This document shows, piece by piece, positions 1 through 6,800 of a DNA stretch of 7,724 nt. Below the pieces are notes generated by a model. The model saw only the letters and a program-made list of their open reading frames with translations, was not told where the DNA came from and searched no databases. Source of the stretch: an uncultured Ruminococcus sp. (GTDB taxonomy: Bacteria > Bacillota > Clostridia > Oscillospirales > Ruminococcaceae). Positions within the stretch are counted from its first letter, which is position 1, and each line of letters starts with the position of its first letter. The translations under genes and the position numbers were made by a program. The stretch spans positions 1-7,724 of the forward strand of contig CAJKFZ010000127.1 in assembly GCA_905199285.1 (NCBI GenBank), given 5' to 3'.

Positions 1-93
1 CTCATATATTATAATAAATTGTTTACTACGTTTAGTTTTAAAATCCGAATGCAGTATTTTTAGGTCCATACAAAAATTTAATAAAGTATCAAA

Positions 94-190
94 AGAAAAT
101 GAGGATACAAATATGATCGTTTTGCTTAAAACGGGTATATTTGTACCCTTATTTTTTGTGTCCTCTTTTCTGAAAATGAGGAAAGGACAC
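94..190 (+). promoter_or_regulatory. Leader RNA with mutually exclusive pairings
   Basis: A central segment (158-171, gtgtcctcttttct) can pair in two ways. Upstream it matches 94-108 with 14 base pairs, one G-U and one bulged T; that pairing buries the gagga ribosome binding site (101-105) of the leader ORF. Downstream it matches 178-190 with 12 pairs, two of them G-U, and one mismatch, closing a 7-nt loop. The two structures cannot coexist, and a terminator-like hairpin lies between them. This is the logic of a translation-coupled attenuator. The pairing is read directly from the sequence; the regulatory role is inferred. A TATAAT at 10-15 could be the -10 of its promoter, but the matching -35 would fall outside the window. 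Confidence 0.45.
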
Positions 191-205
191 ATAGATGATA
201 TTTAA
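113..205 (+). CDS. Putative 30-residue leader peptide
   Basis: An ATG follows a gagga Shine-Dalgarno by 7 bases and opens a 30-codon frame ending in TAA at 203-205. The peptide is hydrophobic in its first two thirds (isoleucine, valine, leucine and phenylalanine rich, with an FVPLFF stretch) and basic towards the end (KMRKGH). It has no domain. Its codons run through the terminator-like hairpin at 133-157 and through the alternative stems at 158-190, so a translating or stalled ribosome would change which RNA structure forms. Leaders of this kind precede resistance and mobile-element operons in Firmicutes, such as tet ribosome-protection and erm genes. No resistance gene follows here, so the original cargo may be lost. 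I do not recognise the peptide with certainty. Confidence 0.45.
   Translation: MIVLLKTGIFVPLFFVSSFLKMRKGHIDDI
133..157 (+). terminator. Terminator-like hairpin inside the leader ORF
   Basis: The arms gggta (133-137) and taccc (144-148) close a 6-base loop and are followed at once by the T-rich run ttatttttt (149-157). The stem is only 5 bp, so it is weak as a free-standing terminator. Its place inside a short leader ORF, between two alternative pairing partners, suits an attenuator. Confidence 0.45.
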
Positions 206-242
206 ATGTAAATGGTTGTGTATAGCTGCAAAGTATCCATAA

Positions 243-271
243 CCTTCGTTTGATTTCAAATCGAACGGAGG
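243..271 (+). promoter_or_regulatory. Hairpin sequestering the sigma-like gene's RBS
   Basis: The arms 243-254 and 260-271 form a 12-bp stem with two G-U pairs and a 5-base loop (ttcaa). The 3' arm contains the ggagg Shine-Dalgarno (267-271) of the ORF starting at ATG 279, so the folded RNA would hide the ribosome binding site. This is a likely second layer of control below the leader attenuator. The pairing is seen in the sequence; the translational effect is inferred. Confidence 0.5.
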
Positions 272-278
272 TGAAAAA

Positions 279-603
279 ATGAAGAAAAACACAGTATGTG
301 TTTATGATACTATATCTAAAAAAGTAGTGGAAGTTGAAGTGAACGATGAAGTTCGCACACATTACAACAGAACACAGTGGAACATAGATGATAATAATGA
401 GTCGTTTTACAAGCATGAAATACATTTTCGGCGCTGATAGGCGGATATGAAAATGCATTTGAAAATTTTAAGGAATTTATGACAGAATACGATGTTGAAC
501 AGAAAACAGATTGCAAAATGTTTATAGAAGGGCTTTATAATTGCCTGTGATTTTGTTGCCGGTAAAAGCAGAGGACTATGAAATGAATCGTTTCTTATGG
601 TAA
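279..603 (+). pseudogene. Decayed small sigma-70-like protein of a mobile element
   Basis: The gene starts at ATG 279 behind ggaggtg. The first frame runs 52 codons to a TGA at 435. A one-base loss near 423-425 (an expected CAG glutamine codon reads as CA) moves the reading into the frame of 428-550, which ends in LYNCL. A second shift near 548 leads to a frame (550-603) containing LLPVKAEDYEM, then TAA. Joined, these match from memory the family of short sigma-70-like proteins of Firmicute conjugative elements, with an N-terminal KKNTVCVYDT motif, a FYKHEI motif and the leucine-proline segment that precedes the DNA-binding region 4. Region 4 itself is missing. In intact elements such proteins are thought to tune element gene expression. 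The family call rests on recalled similarity; the frameshifts are directly visible. Confidence 0.6.
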
Positions 604-802
604 CTTGAAAATTGAATATCAACTTTGCAGGTACGTTAATCACACGGTCGGTATAAAATCTCGGTAGCCGCAGAATCCATACGCCATGACCTCGAAAGAG
701 CGAGCGAGAAATATGCAGATTCAAAATCCGGAACAGCAATGAAACGTGTGAGGATAATGATACTTCCGTCTAGTCACAGACTCAAGCAATGAGGGCGGCA
801 CT
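604..802 (+). other. Unrecognised stretch with a coding fragment
   Basis: No complete gene is seen. One frame is open without a convincing start from 640 to a TGA at 790-792 (50 codons). It reads as a charged, helical fragment (RHDLERASEKYADSK) that I cannot place, probably a gene remnant. A perfect 8-bp hairpin with a GAA loop spans 799-817, just before and over the start of the next ORF. Confidence 0.3.
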
Positions 803-967
803 ATGAGAATCATAGTGGGATGAGATTTCCATGAGATCGGTAAGCTGTTGATCGCCTGCAAAACTCCGTGTACAGTAGATATCGGGGATAAATACTGTAC
901 AAGGCAAAACGAGTTATTACTGTGGTTTGCGTTTGGCAGATCGCAGTTTTACATAAATTTGGAGTGA
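803..967 (+). pseudogene. Unknown small ORF broken by an in-frame TGA
   Basis: An ATG at 803 opens a frame interrupted after six codons by TGA (821-823). The frame then stays open to TGA at 965-967 and encodes about 47 residues, including KTPCTVDIGDKYCTRQNE and an aromatic tail. The terminal TGA lies inside the ggagtga ribosome binding site of the next ORF (ATG 973), the tight packing expected of a former operon. No family is recognised. It may instead be the C-terminal end of a longer lost gene, with the ATG fortuitous. The 803-821 part is weak evidence; the open stretch and the coupling are better supported. Confidence 0.35.
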
Positions 968-972
968 AGAAA

Positions 973-1179
973 ATGAAAGAAAATTCAAATCATATGCGTG
1001 GATTTTATGGGATCAAGATTCTGCCTGTTGTTTGCATTTTGCCTGAATGCCATCCTTGCTACAGATGCGTTTGGAATGTAAAAGATACCAACGTTCTTTT
1101 CTGCTCATTTCAAAGCTGCGTAAAAAATAAGAAAGGTTTTAAAATGCCGGAAGTGAGGAATGATAAAAATGGTGATTAA
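973..1179 (+). CDS. Small cysteine-rich protein of unknown function
   Basis: A 68-residue ORF starts at ATG 973, 6 bases after ggagtg (961-966). A GTG at 922 in the same frame would add 17 residues but has no better ribosome binding site. It has six cysteines in the pattern C-x4-C-x2-C-x2-C-x11-C-x4-C, with a conserved-looking GFYGIKILP lead-in, suggesting a zinc-binding knuckle or treble-clef-like fold. No signal peptide or membrane segment is seen. It overlaps the start of the mazF-like gene by 11 bases, so the two were probably translationally coupled. That is the position where an antitoxin would sit, but it does not resemble MazE or other antitoxins I know. This is the only complete ORF of useful length in the decayed left half. 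Confidence 0.5.
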   Translation: MKENSNHMRGFYGIKILPVVCILPECHPCYRCVWNVKDTNVLFCSFQSCVKNKKGFKMPEVRNDKNGD

Positions 1180-1460
1180 ACGAGGCGATGTATTCTATGC
1201 CGACCTCGATCCGATAATCGGCTCGGAGCAAGGCATATCAGACCGGTCTGGTGGTACAGAATAACGTTGGAAACAAGTATAGTCCAACAGTAGTCGTGCT
1301 GCCAATATCGTCAGCTAAAAAGAATAAAATGCTCACGCATATTCATATATGCGGATCAAAAATGCTGTCCAAAGATTCCATTGTTCTTGCAGAGCAGATA
1401 CGCACTATAGACCGTGACAGACTGCAAAAATTGTTCGGTTTATTTACGACTGTTATCTAA
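1169..1460 (+). pseudogene. MazF/PemK endoribonuclease toxin, frameshifted
   Basis: The start at ATG 1169 reads VIKRGDVFYADLDPIIGSEQG, the hallmark N-terminus of MazF/PemK toxins, which cut mRNA at short sequence motifs. The frame then fails at 1238-1250: two single-base losses about 10 bases apart are needed to pass through RPV into LVVQNNVGNKYSPTVVV (frame of 1251-1460). The second half keeps the family's LSKDSIVLAEQIRTIDRDRL core. The usual C-terminal residues are replaced by an unrelated FGLFTTVI tail before TAA. The uninterrupted first frame ends at 1262-1264 after only 31 codons, so active toxin is unlikely. No MazE-like antitoxin is seen upstream. The family identity is strong from these motifs; loss of function is inferred from the frameshifts. 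Confidence 0.85.
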
Positions 1461-1472
1461 AAGGTTCGGGTA

Positions 1473-1796
1473 TTGAATCAATTGCAAATTTGTTACCAGA
1501 TAGCTTCCAGCGGCTGCGATGAGGACAAGCTTGACAACGAATTTGCAAAGCTATATCAGGAAGAACAGCAGCTTAGTGAACATCTGGAAATGCTTAAATC
1601 GCAGAGTAAAACTTCCGCCGAAACTCAGAAAAAACTTAATAAGATTATGAAAATGATAAAGCAAGAAAAATTCGAGTTGGAAACTTTTGATAATGTGCTG
1701 ATTCGTAAGCTGATCGAGTGTATAAAAGTGCTAAATAAAGGCGAAATACTGGTGATTTTCAAGGGTGGATATGAAGTGAAAAACGAAATTAAATAA
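1473..1796 (+). pseudogene. C-terminal remnant of a large serine recombinase
   Basis: About 107 codons without a credible start (a TTG at 1473 with no Shine-Dalgarno). The first 75 residues are a charged, heptad-like coiled coil rich in E, K, L and Q. The end reads FDNVLIRKLIECIKVLNKGEILVIFKGGYEV, similar in layout to the tail of large serine recombinases, which insert and excise Firmicute integrative elements. The N-terminal catalytic serine domain and the zinc-ribbon region are absent. It is in the same frame as the second part of the mazF remnant, separated by one TAA (1458-1460), so a deletion probably joined the two. A terminator follows immediately, which supports this being the true 3' end of an operon. 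Confidence 0.65.
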
Positions 1797-1802
1797 AAAA
1801 TG

Positions 1803-1836
1803 CAGCTTGTAAATTGAATTTTACAGGCTGTTTTTT
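1803..1836 (+). terminator. Rho-independent terminator after the recombinase tail
   Basis: The arms cagcttgtaaa (1803-1813) and tttacaggctg (1820-1830) form an 11-bp stem with one G-U pair and a 6-base loop, followed by six T (1831-1836). It starts 6 bases after the recombinase stop codon and ends just before the ribosome binding site of the amidoligase gene. Confidence 0.85.
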
Positions 1837-1855
1837 ATTGGAGGGAGATGATAAT

Positions 1856-2938
1856 TTGTCGGGAAATTTTGAGGGAATAAAAACGCAAAAGTTTGGGGTT
1901 GAATTCGAGTGTACAGGCTTGACCAGAGAAGATCTGGCAGAAGCTGTTGCAAAGGTTTTGGGCGGTTCACCGGATTATTTTGGCGGAATTTACGACTGGT
2001 ACGATGTTTATGATAGTCAGAACAGACGCTGGAAAATCATGTCTGACGCAAGCATTCGATGCAAAACAAAGGATGGTACTCCGGCTTCCAAAAAATATTC
2101 TGTTGAGATTGTAACACCTATTTTAGAATATGAAGATATGACTTTACTTCAGGAGGTGGTGTGTTCTGTTCGGTGAAGCGGTGGCATTTGCAACGAGTCG
2201 ACGGGAATCCATATTCACATTGATTTTGAGCCTTATAATCCGCAAAAATTGCGTAATCTTGTGAATATTTTTGCAAGTAAAGAGGATATGCTGTATCAGG
2301 CTTTGCAGGTCAATTCCGGTCGCAAGAACACCTACTGCAAAAAAGTTGATAAGCGTTTTCTGGAGGAATTAAATAAGAAAAAAACAAAGGATTTACAGAC
2401 GATAAAACACCTATGGTACGGCGATAATGCCGAATATCGCTCCAATTATGACCTGTCTCGGTATCGATGTTTGAATTTGCATCTCGTGTTTACAGACAAT
2501 AATATTGAGATAAGAGCATTCAACAGTTCGTTGAACGCAGGCGTATTGAGAGCATATATTTCACTGGTGCTGGCGGTCAGTAATCAGGCTTTAATGCAGA
2601 AAGCTGCAAGTCCCCGTGTGACACAGAGTGAGAATCCACGCTATACTTTCCGTTGCTGGCTGATACGCATTGGATTAAACGGACAAGAATTCAAGAAATG
2701 TCGCAAGCACTTACTTTCGCATCTTTAGGGGAATATTGCGTGGCTTCACCCTAAAGATGCAATAAAACAAAGAGAACGTCTGAAAGCTGAAAGAATCTCC
2801 TCCCGTGAGCAGAGTGAAGAGCCTGTGAGGGAGGTTCAGCAGCAAGCCGACAACGTACCCGATGAAACTTCCTAGCCGACAGTGAGTGAATATGACGAGG
2901 ATTCGGAACAGGAAGAAACATTTGAGATGAGTATGTAA
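1856..2938 (+). pseudogene. Amidoligase (Amidoligase_2 family), three nonsense codons
   Basis: A TTG start at 1856 lies 8 bases after ggagggag (1840-1847) and fits the family's short N-terminus. Read through, the frame is 360 codons with no frameshift, but it carries TGA at codon 107 and TAG at codons 291 and 340. Family landmarks in order are FGVEFE (13-18), SDASI (63-67), VEIVTP (83-88), GIHIHID (117-123) and EIRAFNSS (about 218-225). These correspond to the glutamine-synthetase-like metal and nucleotide site of Amidoligase_2 enzymes, which form ATP-dependent amide bonds, probably in peptide tagging or small-molecule synthesis. The acidic tail after codon 300 is low complexity. A gamma-glutamylcyclotransferase follows 11 bases downstream, the known pairing on Firmicute mobile elements. 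Each stop is one C-to-T change from CGA or CAG. Confidence 0.8.
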
Positions 2939-2949
2939 AGGAGGTCACA

Positions 2950-3171
2950 ATGAGTAAAAAACAGCTGTATATCGCCTATGGCAGCAATATCAATCTGAAA
3001 CAGATGGCGTACCGTTGTTAGCATTCAAAAATTGTGGGAGTGTCCGAAATCAAGGATTTTGAACTGGAGTTCAGAGGAGTCGCTACAATTGTTCCAAGAG
3101 AAAATATGAAAGTGCCTGTATTAATCTGGGAACTTGACGAAAGGGATTTGCCACGCTTAATAAATATGAAG
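2950..3171 (+). pseudogene. Gamma-glutamylcyclotransferase-like protein, broken by stop, frameshift and intron
   Basis: ATG 2950 follows aaggagg. The N-terminus QLYIAYGSNINLKQM contains the YGSN signature of the GGCT/AIG2-like fold, which releases 5-oxoproline from gamma-glutamyl amides and would act on or edit amidoligase products. A TAG at codon 24 (3019-3021) stops it. The same frame then continues through FRGVATIVPREN and PVLIWELDERDLPRL. One missing base after 3158 must be restored to read NKYEG. The glutamate of this motif is the catalytic acid in GGCT enzymes. The group II intron begins directly after the first base of the glycine codon, so roughly the last third of the protein is missing and no 3' exon is seen. 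The family call is strong; the enzyme is dead here. Confidence 0.8.
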
Positions 3172-3546
3172 GTGCGACACGTTCCTAATTGAAAAGATTA
3201 GGTACTAAAAAGAGAACGTGAGATGTTCTTTTGTTAGGAGAACTGATAATCCGAGAGGTGAAATGATAGGGTAACGCCTTAAAACGCCTCCCCTGATACT
3301 CCGACTGGCGGTCTTGGGAAACTAGGCTGGTCAGAAGCTCGGTGAAGTCGACTGAGAGATACCGTAATTTGAGCAATCAGAACGAAAGCTGTTCAGAGGT
3401 GAATGGTGTATCCTATAGGTCGGGGGTCTAAAAAATGTATATGGTGAGAATGATAGAAATATTTGACGAATCTGCGAAAGTACGAGTCTAAAACAACGAC
3501 TGCATAGACATGTGCAGACTGCCAAAGTGCAGGGACAGTGAGGTAA
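3172..3546 (+). ncRNA. 5' part of a bacterial group II intron (domain I region)
   Basis: The segment opens with GTGCGAC, the conserved 5' boundary of bacterial group II introns, exactly where the upstream coding frame ends. The arms cacgttc (3178-3184) and gaacgtg (3212-3218) pair, and cctaat/attagg form a stem inside them, as in the first helices of domain I. Further segments such as ggtgaagtcgactgagagat and the purine-rich joining regions have the look of domain I. There is no long ORF on the + strand. A complete intron would need domains II-VI and usually a maturase of 500-600 residues. Here it breaks off near 3546, and no domain V-like hairpin with the AGC triad is visible downstream. It is therefore a non-splicing remnant. 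The exact subclass is not determined. Confidence 0.7.
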
Positions 3547-3735
3547 AGTAAGAATCTTCGTTATAAAATACCTTGCAGTGTTACAGGCACTGCCAAGCTG
3601 TCAGGCTTACAGCAGACACCTAACCGTGTTATTGTTCATAAAGACGTTCATATGCTGATTCATGCTGTAAAATCTGAAACTATTCTAGCATATCTTGACA
3701 AAGTGAAACTCAATAATTCTCAGCTTGGCAGATAA
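3547..3735 (+). pseudogene. Probable C-terminal fragment of the intron-encoded maturase
   Basis: An open frame of 62 codons follows a TAA at 3544 and ends in TAA at 3733. It has no start codon in a usable context. The part reading NRVIVHKDVHMLIHAVKSET resembles the end of the HNH endonuclease domain found at the C-terminus of many group II intron reverse transcriptase/maturases, where a histidine-rich VHxLIHA segment is followed by a helical tail. The cysteine and histidine residues expected earlier in an HNH domain are mostly missing, so a second internal deletion is likely. Reverse transcriptase motifs are absent. Its place directly behind the intron 5' part supports the reading, but the identification rests on a short match. 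Confidence 0.45.
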
Positions 3736-3780
3736 ACAGGCATTTCAGAGAAATCTGAGATGTCTGTTTTTATTTACTTT
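3734..3780 (+). terminator. Strong rho-independent terminator closing the left region
   Basis: The arms 3734-3749 and 3754-3769 form a 16-bp stem with two G-U pairs, capped by a GAAA tetraloop (3750-3753) and followed by ttatttactt. It overlaps the TAA of the maturase fragment by two bases. It terminates + strand transcription before the convergent peptidase gene. Confidence 0.85.
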
Positions 3781-3822
3781 AGAAAAATAATCTGCTGCAC
3801 CAGATAATGCCGGTGCAGCAGA
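3780..3822 (-). terminator. Rho-independent terminator of the peptidase gene
   Basis: The arms ctgctgcacc (3792-3801) and ggtgcagcag (3812-3821) pair perfectly over 10 bp, extended by one T-A pair, around a 10-base loop. On the minus strand the hairpin is followed by ttatttttct (3790 down to 3781). It lies 10 bases past the stop codon of the minus-strand gene. Confidence 0.85.
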
Positions 3823-3831
3823 ATGTAGTTC

Positions 3832-6800
3832 TCAGAAGATTTTTATTTTACCCAATATGAAATTTTGAAGTAATATAATATCAGTTTTATCAAATATTCC
3901 GTCATGGTTAATGTCGGCTGATGCGAATTCGGCGCTGTTTAGGAATTCCTTACGCAGCTTTTGTCTCGCAATAACAAGATCGAAAGAATCTATTGTTCCG
4001 TCGCCGTTAATGTCTCCTAAAGTATAATCAACATCCTCAATTTCACTGTAGCCGCAGCCGGTACATATTCGTATCTGCGTAGCGCTTCCGTTATCCTGCC
4101 AGTCACTGAAGGAGTGAGGGGAAATAATGGTATATCCGCAATCTTCGCATATTATCGAATGCTCTTTTTCGTTGACTGATTCGCAGTCGCCGAAACTGTG
4201 AGGCATTGTAACTATATGGCTGCAATCTTTGCAGATCTTGCTGTGATTGTTTTCACCGGAAGATTCCCATTCAGAGAAATTATGTTCAAAAATGTGAACG
4301 TATCCGCATATTTCACAAGATTTTGAATGGTTTTCGCTGTTTATAACGTCTGTTTTGTCAAAGATGTGAGGAGAACTGATGATGTAACCGCAGTCTGCGC
4401 ATTGTCTTGAATGATTGCCATTTTCTGAAACGATCCATTCACCGAAATTATGATCGCCGTAAATTATAATATCACAGTCAATGCAGGTTCTGTAGTGCTG
4501 CTGATCGTCATGATATGACCATTCGTTGAAATCATGTGCAAGATCAACGGAATATCCGCAGTCTTTGCATATCTTGGAGTGCTTTTCATCATCAGATGAT
4601 GAAAATTTAGTGAAATCATGTTCAGCCTCAACAACCTGACCGCAGTCAGCGCATACTCTTGAATGAACGTTTTCATCAACAAATGTCCATTCGCCGAAGT
4701 TGTGATCGGAACTTTCCGTATAACCGCAGTCAACGCAGGTTCTGGTGTGACTGTGTTCATCGTCGGTTACCCATTCGCCGAAATCATGTACAAGGTCAAC
4801 GGAATATCCGCAGTCTTTGCATATATTGGAGTGGCTTTCTTTATTTGATGATGAAAATTCAGTGAAATCGTGTTCTGCTTCAACGACCTGACCGCAGTCC
4901 GCACAAATTCTTGAATGAATGTTTTCATCAACAAATGTCCATTCGCCGAAGCTGTGATCGACGTTTTCCGTATAACCGCAGTCGTTACATTCTCTTGAGT
5001 GACTGTCGTTGCCGGAAGTTTTCCAGTCGCCGTATGAATGAGTGAGAGTTTCAGTATAACCGCAGTCAACGCAGGTTCTGGTGTGGCTGTTTTCATCTGC
5101 AATTGTCCATTCGCCGAAATTATGCTCATAGTTTTCGGAGTAACCGCAGTCCTCGCAGGACTTAATGTGGGAAGTTTCATCTAAGTATGTAAAATCTCCG
5201 AATTTATGAGAAAATTGCTCGGTATATCCGCAGCTTTCACATATTCCCGTATGATCTTCACTGTTGGAAAATTCAAATATGCTGAATAAATGCTCAGACA
5301 TTTCCGGAACTCCGCATATTTCACATAAATGCATATGATAAGTATTTCCATTCTCAGTCCAATTTCCGAAAGAGTGCTCCTCAGATTTGATGCCGCCGCA
5401 TATCAGACATTGATGGGAGTGCTCTTTTACGCCAATATTCCATTCATCGAAAGAATGATCCTCGGACTTTATATCGCCGCAGTAATAGCAGGTTTTTATA
5501 TGGGAATCACCGTTATCGCTCCAACTTCCGTAGGAATGAGTCAGTGAATCTGCAATGATTGTTATCAGTGCATCATAATTTTTTCCGCAGTTGTATGTAT
5601 AATGCATTGTTTTATTGCTGGGAATAAAAGAAGAGCCTTCAACGGTCATTTCCTGTGGATTTGATACCTTGCTGAGATCAAGTCCGTTTATCGTGAATCC
5701 GTTGCACATAACGCTGTCAAGTTCAATTGAGCATCCGTAGCAAATAAAATTGGTAAGCTTATTATTGTGGCTTACATCAAGATTGATGATAGGATTAAAG
5801 CTGCAATTCAGATCAGTCAGTTTGGTAAAGAATTCGATTCCCGTAAAATCGGAAATTCCAAGGCCTGATAAATTCATTTCATAAACCTGAGCTATTTCGC
5901 TGTAAGAGAGTGCTCCGTCTGAATCGGTATCGAAACTTGAAACGTAGTCTCTGAATATGCTGTCGGGGAAATTTGAACTGTTTATGAGTATGTTGCTTCG
6001 TGTGAGCGCTTTGATGCAGGCTGTTGAGTCATATGATGAAATCATATCCTTCCAGACGGTGTGTGAACTCGGAGTTCCCCATGTGCAATACGAGCAGTCA
6101 CTCAGATTGCTGCATTTCTGAATAGCCATATTTGTACCTGTTTTATCAAGAGTAACAACAACAGAGAATTGTGTGCCCTTGCTTACGGCAACAGCTTCAT
6201 TCAAATCAACAACGTGGTATCCCTTATAAGGAATTGTGCCCGTCTGTGTAGTAAGAAGAGTTCCGCTGGTGGGATCTCCGTCTTCCACATCTGCATAGAT
6301 TGAGATTATATAAGGAACAGAAGCTTCATAGGTATAAAAAGCTGCTGCTGAAATAGTCTCGTTATCTGCTGCTGTAAAAACATTTGCCGCTGTGAATGAA
6401 CTGGACGGATATCTGTAATAAGAGTCGGGCATTGCACCATCATATTGATAGATATTATTATAAGTTGATGTATCGACTATTTCAAAAGATGTAATATAAT
6501 CAAGCGAGACGTCATAGTAAGACATATAGAAGTAGCCGTTATTATGCGACCAGTCGCCCCAGCTGTTTTTGATTATCCAGGCTCCGTCTCCCGGAGGAAC
6601 ATCTGATTTAAAATTATCTTTGCTGTAATTATCATCCCAGCCGACAATAGTCACTGCATGATTGGTATCAACAATTTCGCTGTTATAGTAAGCTTCCCTT
6701 GAGTAATATTCTCCGTTTGAATATTTATTGTTATCGCTATAGTAAGAACAGTAAAGTGCACCGGTAGTCATAAGATGCTGTTTTATAGATTCATGGTCGC

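Noticed and set aside
126..739. Minus-strand ORFs of 66-110 codons over the leader and sigma-like gene.
   Set aside because: They are AT-driven Phe/Ile/Ser-rich frames opposite a recognisable decayed gene, without Shine-Dalgarno sites.
1262..1460. Programmed frameshifting to make full-length MazF.
   Set aside because: Two separate shifts within about 10 bases would be needed, with no slippery sequence, and the toxin's C-terminus is already lost.
2751..3525. Minus-strand ORFs opposite the amidoligase tail and the intron.
   Set aside because: Compositional frames over better-explained + strand features, with no motif and no ribosome binding site.
3734..3822. The two adjacent hairpins as an intron domain V/VI or a recombination site.
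   Set aside because: Neither carries the domain V AGC triad and short conserved stem; each has a T-rich tail on the proper strand, so they are convergent terminators.
4033..5538. Regular DNA repeat of 84 bp that could suggest a CRISPR array or satellite.
   Set aside because: The period equals 28 codons of an intact frame, the units are diverged, and there are no identical direct repeats with unique spacers. It is a protein repeat.
4464..5547. Several ORFs in other frames and on the + strand within the repeat array, rich in T, A, V and K or in C, R and I.
   Set aside because: They are shadow frames created by the repeat structure; they have no ribosome binding site and no family sequence.
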